A stretch of DNA of 64,000 nucleotides from Myxococcus guangdongensis (GTDB lineage: Bacteria; Myxococcota; Myxococcia; Myxococcales; Myxococcaceae), in NCBI RefSeq assembly GCF_024198255.1, contig NZ_JAJVKW010000014.1, positions 62,001 to 126,000 of the forward strand. The letters run 5' to 3'. The translations under genes were made by a program, and so were the position numbers. The notes beneath the pieces are model-generated. The model made no database searches. It was not told the DNA's origin and saw only the letters and a list, made by a program, of their open reading frames with translations. Below, piece after piece: positions 61,301 to 64,000 of the stretch. Each line of letters begins with the position of its first letter. The first letter of the stretch is position 1.

Positions 61301-62761
61301 TCCATCTGCCAGCTCATCCCCGTGCTGACGGACCCGGCGCCGGGCGGCGTGACGGACCCGGTCATCGGCGGCACCGGTTCGCCGGGCTCCACCATCGACG
61401 TCTACGTCGACGGTGGCACCACGCCGGTGTGCACCGTGGTGGTGGACGCCGCGGGCCGCTGGACGTGTGACTTGGGCAACATCCCCGAGGGTCCGCACTC
61501 GGTGGTCCTCACCTCCACGGAGGTGGGCGCCACGGAGACGGCTCCGCCGGTGAACATCACCGTCGAGCTGACCCCGCCGACGACGCCCGTCATCACGGGC
61601 CCCGCCAACGGCTCCACGGTGTCCAACAACACGCCGCCCATCAGCGGCACGTCCGACCCGGGCACCACCGTCACGGTGCGCGAGGGCGGCACCGTGGTGT
61701 GCACGGCCACCACCGACGCCAGCGGCCACTGGAGCTGCACGCCGACGACGCCGCTGCCCGACGGCACGCACACCATCACCGCCACCGCCGTCACCCCGCA
61801 GGGCAGCACCAGCGAGACCTCCACCCCGTCGACGTTCAACGTGGACACGGTGGCGCCCATCGCCCCCGTCATCACGGGCCCCACCAACGACTCCACCGTG
61901 TCCACCGGCACGCCGCCCATCGGCGGCACCGCGGAGCCCGGCTCCACGGTGACGGTGCGCGAGGGTGGCACCGTGGTGTGCACGGCCACCGCCGACGCCA
62001 GCGGCCACTGGAGCTGCACGCCCACGACGCCGCTGGCCGAGGGTCCCCACACCCTCACCGCCACGGCCACCGACGGCGCCGGCAACACCGGCCCCGCCTC
62101 GACGCCGGTGACGTTCACCGTCAGCACCGTCGTCCCTGGCGCGCCCGTCATCACGGGGCCCGCCAATGACTCGGTGCTGGCCGACTCCACGCCCGCCATC
62201 TCCGGCACGGCCACGCCGGGCACCACGGTGACGGTGCGCGAGGGCACCACGGTGGTCTGCACGGCCACCACCGACGCCAGCGGCCACTGGAGCTGCACGC
62301 CCACGACGCCGCTCGCGGACGGCCCGCACGACATCACCGCCACCGCCACGGACCCGTCCTCGGGCAACACGAGCGGGCCCTCCAACGTCGACACGTTCAT
62401 CATCGACACGGTGCCGCCGGACACGTCCTTCAGCCGCACCCCGGGCGCGAGCTCCGGGAGCACCGAGGCCCCGTTCGCCTACGCCTCCAACGAGGTGGGC
62501 GTGACGTTCGAGTGCAGCCTGGACAACGGGCCCTACGTCCCCTGCCGGGACAGCTACGACGTCAGCGAGGGTGAGCACGTCCTGCGCGTGCGCGCCATCG
62601 ACAGCGCGGGCAACGTGGACCCGACCCCCGCCGAGCACCGGTGGACGGTGCTCAACTCGCGCGCCTTCGCGGGCGGCGGTTGCAGCGCGGCGCCGGCCTC
62701 GTCCGCGGGCCTGGCCCTGCTGACCCTGTTGGGCCTGCGCCGTCGCAAGGCGCGTCGGTAG
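58331..62761 (+). CDS. Giant Cys-rich DUF4215/Ig-like surface protein with MYXO-CTERM tail
   Basis: 1476 residues. The N-terminal signal (VAALALALITTLTGCQ) ends in a lipobox LTGC. Fourteen DUF4215-type Myxococcus Cys-rich repeats follow (CDDGNTxSGDGCSxxC, each with four to six Cys) up to residue ~860. A globular region, then four Ig-like repeats (TTPVITGPANGSTV, TVTVREGGTVVCTATT, SGHWSCTPTTPL) to residue ~1360 follow. The end is GGGCSAAPASSAG LALLTLLGLRRRKARR, a MYXO-CTERM-like sorting tail (GCS, hydrophobic helix, Arg cluster) processed by myxosortase. Both an N-terminal lipobox and a C-terminal sorting signal are present, which is unusual. Surface or adhesion role is inferred. Confidence 0.85.
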   Translation: MPSSSMHPIAMKRARTGPSVAALALALITTLTGCQEQQPTALASTEAPHAQRSELAGPVIGDGRIQPGEECDDGNTASGDGCSSTGAIEAGYLCHVPGRACSLASLCGNNTVDPGEACDDGNTAAGTNGCSATCDLSLCGNGAFNNRQWPNFDQEICDDGNRTEGDGCNRMCEVEPGFACTGTPSRCVRAGIAFFNTGVDQNNRRLESGADPHWFYSNTTTGAAIGARSANDWPQEIQTATFMVAPLGAPTCVYQDFIIPSTTNVAQFRMRIATFNDNSFDGATVNGQAFTPVTVSEPAGQPWQKSIIREFGTTAAWKTGLNRLELCNENEASPPNAFRYLFVDAYDDRCGDGVVSPREECDDGDTSNGDGCSATCGIEPGYGCTGQPSSCAATCGNGLLNPGEQCDDGNLTPNDGCNASCRVESGYACPTPGQACVATCGNGAIDAGELCDDGNNMSGDGCSNACRIENGYECSGAPSNCAPTCGNGVLNPGELCDDGNTNLGDGCSNACTLELGYTCPTVGQPCVKTCGNGTVDPGEQCDDGNLNSGDGCATECKPEPGYSCSRPSSGPSVCVATCGNGALDANETCDDGNTSGGDGCSQGCAVEAGYQCSGAPSTCTTLCGDGIRAGAETCDDGNTSGNDGCSATCAVEPGYTCPPPGTVCFATCGNGVLNAGETCDDGNTTSGDGCSNTCAQEPGYTCSGQPSTCATTCGDGTVAGGEVCDDGNLESGDTCSPRCLWSNGQPCAASGVCDSGLCNPHSNVCVSPNVCGNGLLDEGEQCDDGDTTGNDGCSATCTVETGYTCAGIPSACAVTCGDGVKAAAEACDDGNTTAGDGCSATCTIEAGHGCQNTNVHAIYTRLGRSQCTSVTDIAQPDLAAAATQATLTVPGRYRAAYVSGAVSYSGTDTWYPGLFGFNHVTGAGTQRFTLGRLPASGTVSATRDAAMGLGFGHHQDFDALSGDVRLALVDTDCADNNNTETQVAYRVDSLSICQLIPVLTDPAPGGVTDPVIGGTGSPGSTIDVYVDGGTTPVCTVVVDAAGRWTCDLGNIPEGPHSVVLTSTEVGATETAPPVNITVELTPPTTPVITGPANGSTVSNNTPPISGTSDPGTTVTVREGGTVVCTATTDASGHWSCTPTTPLPDGTHTITATAVTPQGSTSETSTPSTFNVDTVAPIAPVITGPTNDSTVSTGTPPIGGTAEPGSTVTVREGGTVVCTATADASGHWSCTPTTPLAEGPHTLTATATDGAGNTGPASTPVTFTVSTVVPGAPVITGPANDSVLADSTPAISGTATPGTTVTVREGTTVVCTATTDASGHWSCTPTTPLADGPHDITATATDPSSGNTSGPSNVDTFIIDTVPPDTSFSRTPGASSGSTEAPFAYASNEVGVTFECSLDNGPYVPCRDSYDVSEGEHVLRVRAIDSAGNVDPTPAEHRWTVLNSRAFAGGGCSAAPASSAGLALLTLLGLRRRKARR
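61570..62400 (+). repeat. Near-identical tandem Ig-like coding repeats
   Basis: The TVTVREG-type unit with its flanking sequence recurs near 61675, 61957 and 62234 (spacings of about 280 bases) with long near-identical stretches such as those encoding SGHWSCTPTTPL. A fourth, more diverged unit precedes them near 61380. Recent duplication is likely. Confidence 0.8.
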
Positions 62762-62866
62762 TCCGTCTTCCCACCGCCGGGGGGTCCACATCCCTTCCCC
62801 CAGTCCCCTGCCCCGGGGACTCGTGGACCTCCCGGCGGGTCTCCCCGCCTCGTCGCGCAACCCCGT

Positions 62867-64000
62867 ATGCTGGGGGCCGTGGACAAGGCGGGGAAGACGC
62901 AGGAGAGGTACGAAGAGGAGCTGCTCCTCGCGCTGGACTACGGGCTCGTCTCCGCCGAGGAGGCGACCGCCCTGCGCGAGGAGGCGCTCGGCCTGGGCCG
63001 CAGCCCGCTGGAGCTCCTGCGCGCCCGGGGCGGGGTGAGCGAGCACACGCTGAGCACCCTGCGCGAGGAGCTGGGCCCTCCATTGGAGGAAGCTTCCAGT
63101 GGCAGTGGTGGCGCCCCGCTGGAGGCCACCACGTTGGACCCGCGCACGCCCCCGGTGGCGCCCCCCGTCGCCGCCCTGGCGGACGACGCGAGCGAGGCCC
63201 CCGTCTTCCCGGTGCCGGACTGGAACCGCTACCAGCCGGTGCGCTTCCTGGGTCAGGGCGGCATGGGGCAGGTGTTCCTGGCGTACGACCCGCTCTTGCG
63301 CCGCAACGTCGCGCTCAAGTTCGTGAAGGGCGGAGACCCGGAGCTGGCGAAGCGCTTCCTGTCGGAGGCGCGCGCCCAGGCCCGGGTGCGCCACGAGCGG
63401 GTGTGCGAGGTGTACGAGGTCGGCGAGGTGCAGGGGCGCGGCTACATCGCCATGCGCTACGTGGACGGCCAGTCGCTCGGGCAGCTGGCCGCCACGCTGA
63501 CGCCGGAGCAGAAGGTGCTCGTGCTGCGGCAGGCCGCCGAGGGCGTCCACGCCGCCCACCGCGCGGGCCTGGTGCACCGGGACATCAAGCCCGGCAACAT
63601 CCTGGTGGAGCGCACCGAGGACGGGGGCTACGCGCCCTTCGTGATGGACTTCGGCCTGGCGCGCGACTGGCGCGAGGAGGCGGGCCAGAGCGGCCTGGTG
63701 ATGGGCACGCCCCACTACATGGCCCCCGAGCAGGCCCGCGGGGACACCTCCCGGCTGGACCGGCGCGTGGACGTCTGGGGCCTGGGCGCCACGCTGTACG
63801 TGCTGCTCACCGGCCAGACGCCCTTCGCCGGCGGTGGCCAGGACGTCATCACCCGCGTGCAGACGGAGGAGCCGCTCCCGCCGCGCGCGGTGGACCGGGA
63901 CATCCCCGAGGACCTGGAGGCCGTGGTCCTCAAGTGCCTGGAGAAGGAGCGCTCGGCCCGGTACGACTCGGCGCGCGCGCTGGCGGATGACCTGGAGCGC
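62867..64000 (+). CDS. Serine/threonine protein kinase (3' end outside window)
   Basis: The first 378 codons of a Hanks-type kinase, open at the window edge. An N-terminal ~110-residue helical and Pro/Ala-rich region precedes the kinase domain. Glycine-rich loop LGQGGMGQVFLAYD begins at about residue 128, catalytic Lys151 is in VALKFVK, the loop GLVHRDIKPGNILVE has Asp239, DFGLARDW has Asp261, and GTPHYMAPEQARG follows. All catalytic residues are present. ATG at 62867 or GTG at 62879 may be the start. The C-terminal sensor or TPR region is beyond the window. It lies 105 bases after the giant surface protein gene; any link is unknown. Confidence 0.88.
   Translation, partial: MLGAVDKAGKTQERYEEELLLALDYGLVSAEEATALREEALGLGRSPLELLRARGGVSEHTLSTLREELGPPLEEASSGSGGAPLEATTLDPRTPPVAPPVAALADDASEAPVFPVPDWNRYQPVRFLGQGGMGQVFLAYDPLLRRNVALKFVKGGDPELAKRFLSEARAQARVRHERVCEVYEVGEVQGRGYIAMRYVDGQSLGQLAATLTPEQKVLVLRQAAEGVHAAHRAGLVHRDIKPGNILVERTEDGGYAPFVMDFGLARDWREEAGQSGLVMGTPHYMAPEQARGDTSRLDRRVDVWGLGATLYVLLTGQTPFAGGGQDVITRVQTEEPLPPRAVDRDIPEDLEAVVLKCLEKERSARYDSARALADDLER

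Noticed and set aside
62641..63990. A 449-residue plus-strand frame at the right edge in a different phase from the kinase
   Set aside because: It begins inside the preceding surface-protein gene and has no domain. The kinase motifs are all in the frame starting at 62867, which stays open to the window end.

Overview
The window is GC-rich and reads as a chromosomal segment of a myxobacterium, most likely Myxococcaceae. Three lineage markers support this. A SitA6/SitI6-type toxin-immunity pair lies at 12.0-13.4 kb. A Cys-rich surface protein at 58.3-62.8 kb has 14 CDDGN-type repeats and a MYXO-CTERM-like tail. The start of a Myxococcus-style Ser/Thr kinase lies at the right edge. No tRNA, rRNA, IS element, integrase or CRISPR array was seen.

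Left part (1-19.9 kb). It begins with the 3' end of a lytic transglycosylase gene. A secreted DUF4082 protein, an SRPBCC protein, a large-subunit catalase with a DJ-1-like C-terminal domain, a tail-anchored low-complexity protein, a GNAT acetyltransferase, an AraC regulator and a lipoprotein follow. Next come a decayed O-methyltransferase remnant, the Sit pair (toxin frame broken at a run of seven G) and a HEAT-repeat protein. A tightly overlapping minus-strand operon then encodes a secreted PIG-L deacetylase, a 56-residue membrane protein and a sodium:solute symporter.

Middle (20-33 kb). Divergent from that operon is a compact bshC-bshB1-bshA operon, a complete-looking bacillithiol pathway. 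After it come a DUF2911 protein, an AAA ATPase, a YcnI-like (DUF1775) exported protein, small lipoprotein and membrane genes, a lipase-like hydrolase, a YfhO-type membrane protein, a DUF1360 protein and a sigma-32 family factor.

Major system (33.5-54.5 kb). Fourteen co-oriented, nearly contiguous genes encode an extracellular-type contractile injection system (eCIS; Afp/PVC relatives): cap protein (Pvc16/DUF4255), one orphan protein, sheath, two tube proteins, DUF5908 protein, LysM hub protein, VgrG-like spike, PAAR tip, gp25-like baseplate, baseplate J-like protein, Pvc12-like protein, a very long tape-measure protein and an AAA+ ATPase. By elimination only a Pvc13-like tail fibre is missing, and no obvious toxin cargo is present. 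The tape-measure gene carries a ~1.2 kb array of ~87-90 bp in-frame repeats encoding a Ser/Asp/Arg-rich disordered segment, the most unusual structure in the window.

Right part (54.6-64 kb). A CocE/X-Pro-peptidase-like hydrolase with a signal peptide, an OmpA/TSP3 outer-membrane protein preceded by two identical palindromic sites, the large DUF4215/Ig-like MYXO-CTERM protein, and the first 378 codons of a Ser/Thr protein kinase.
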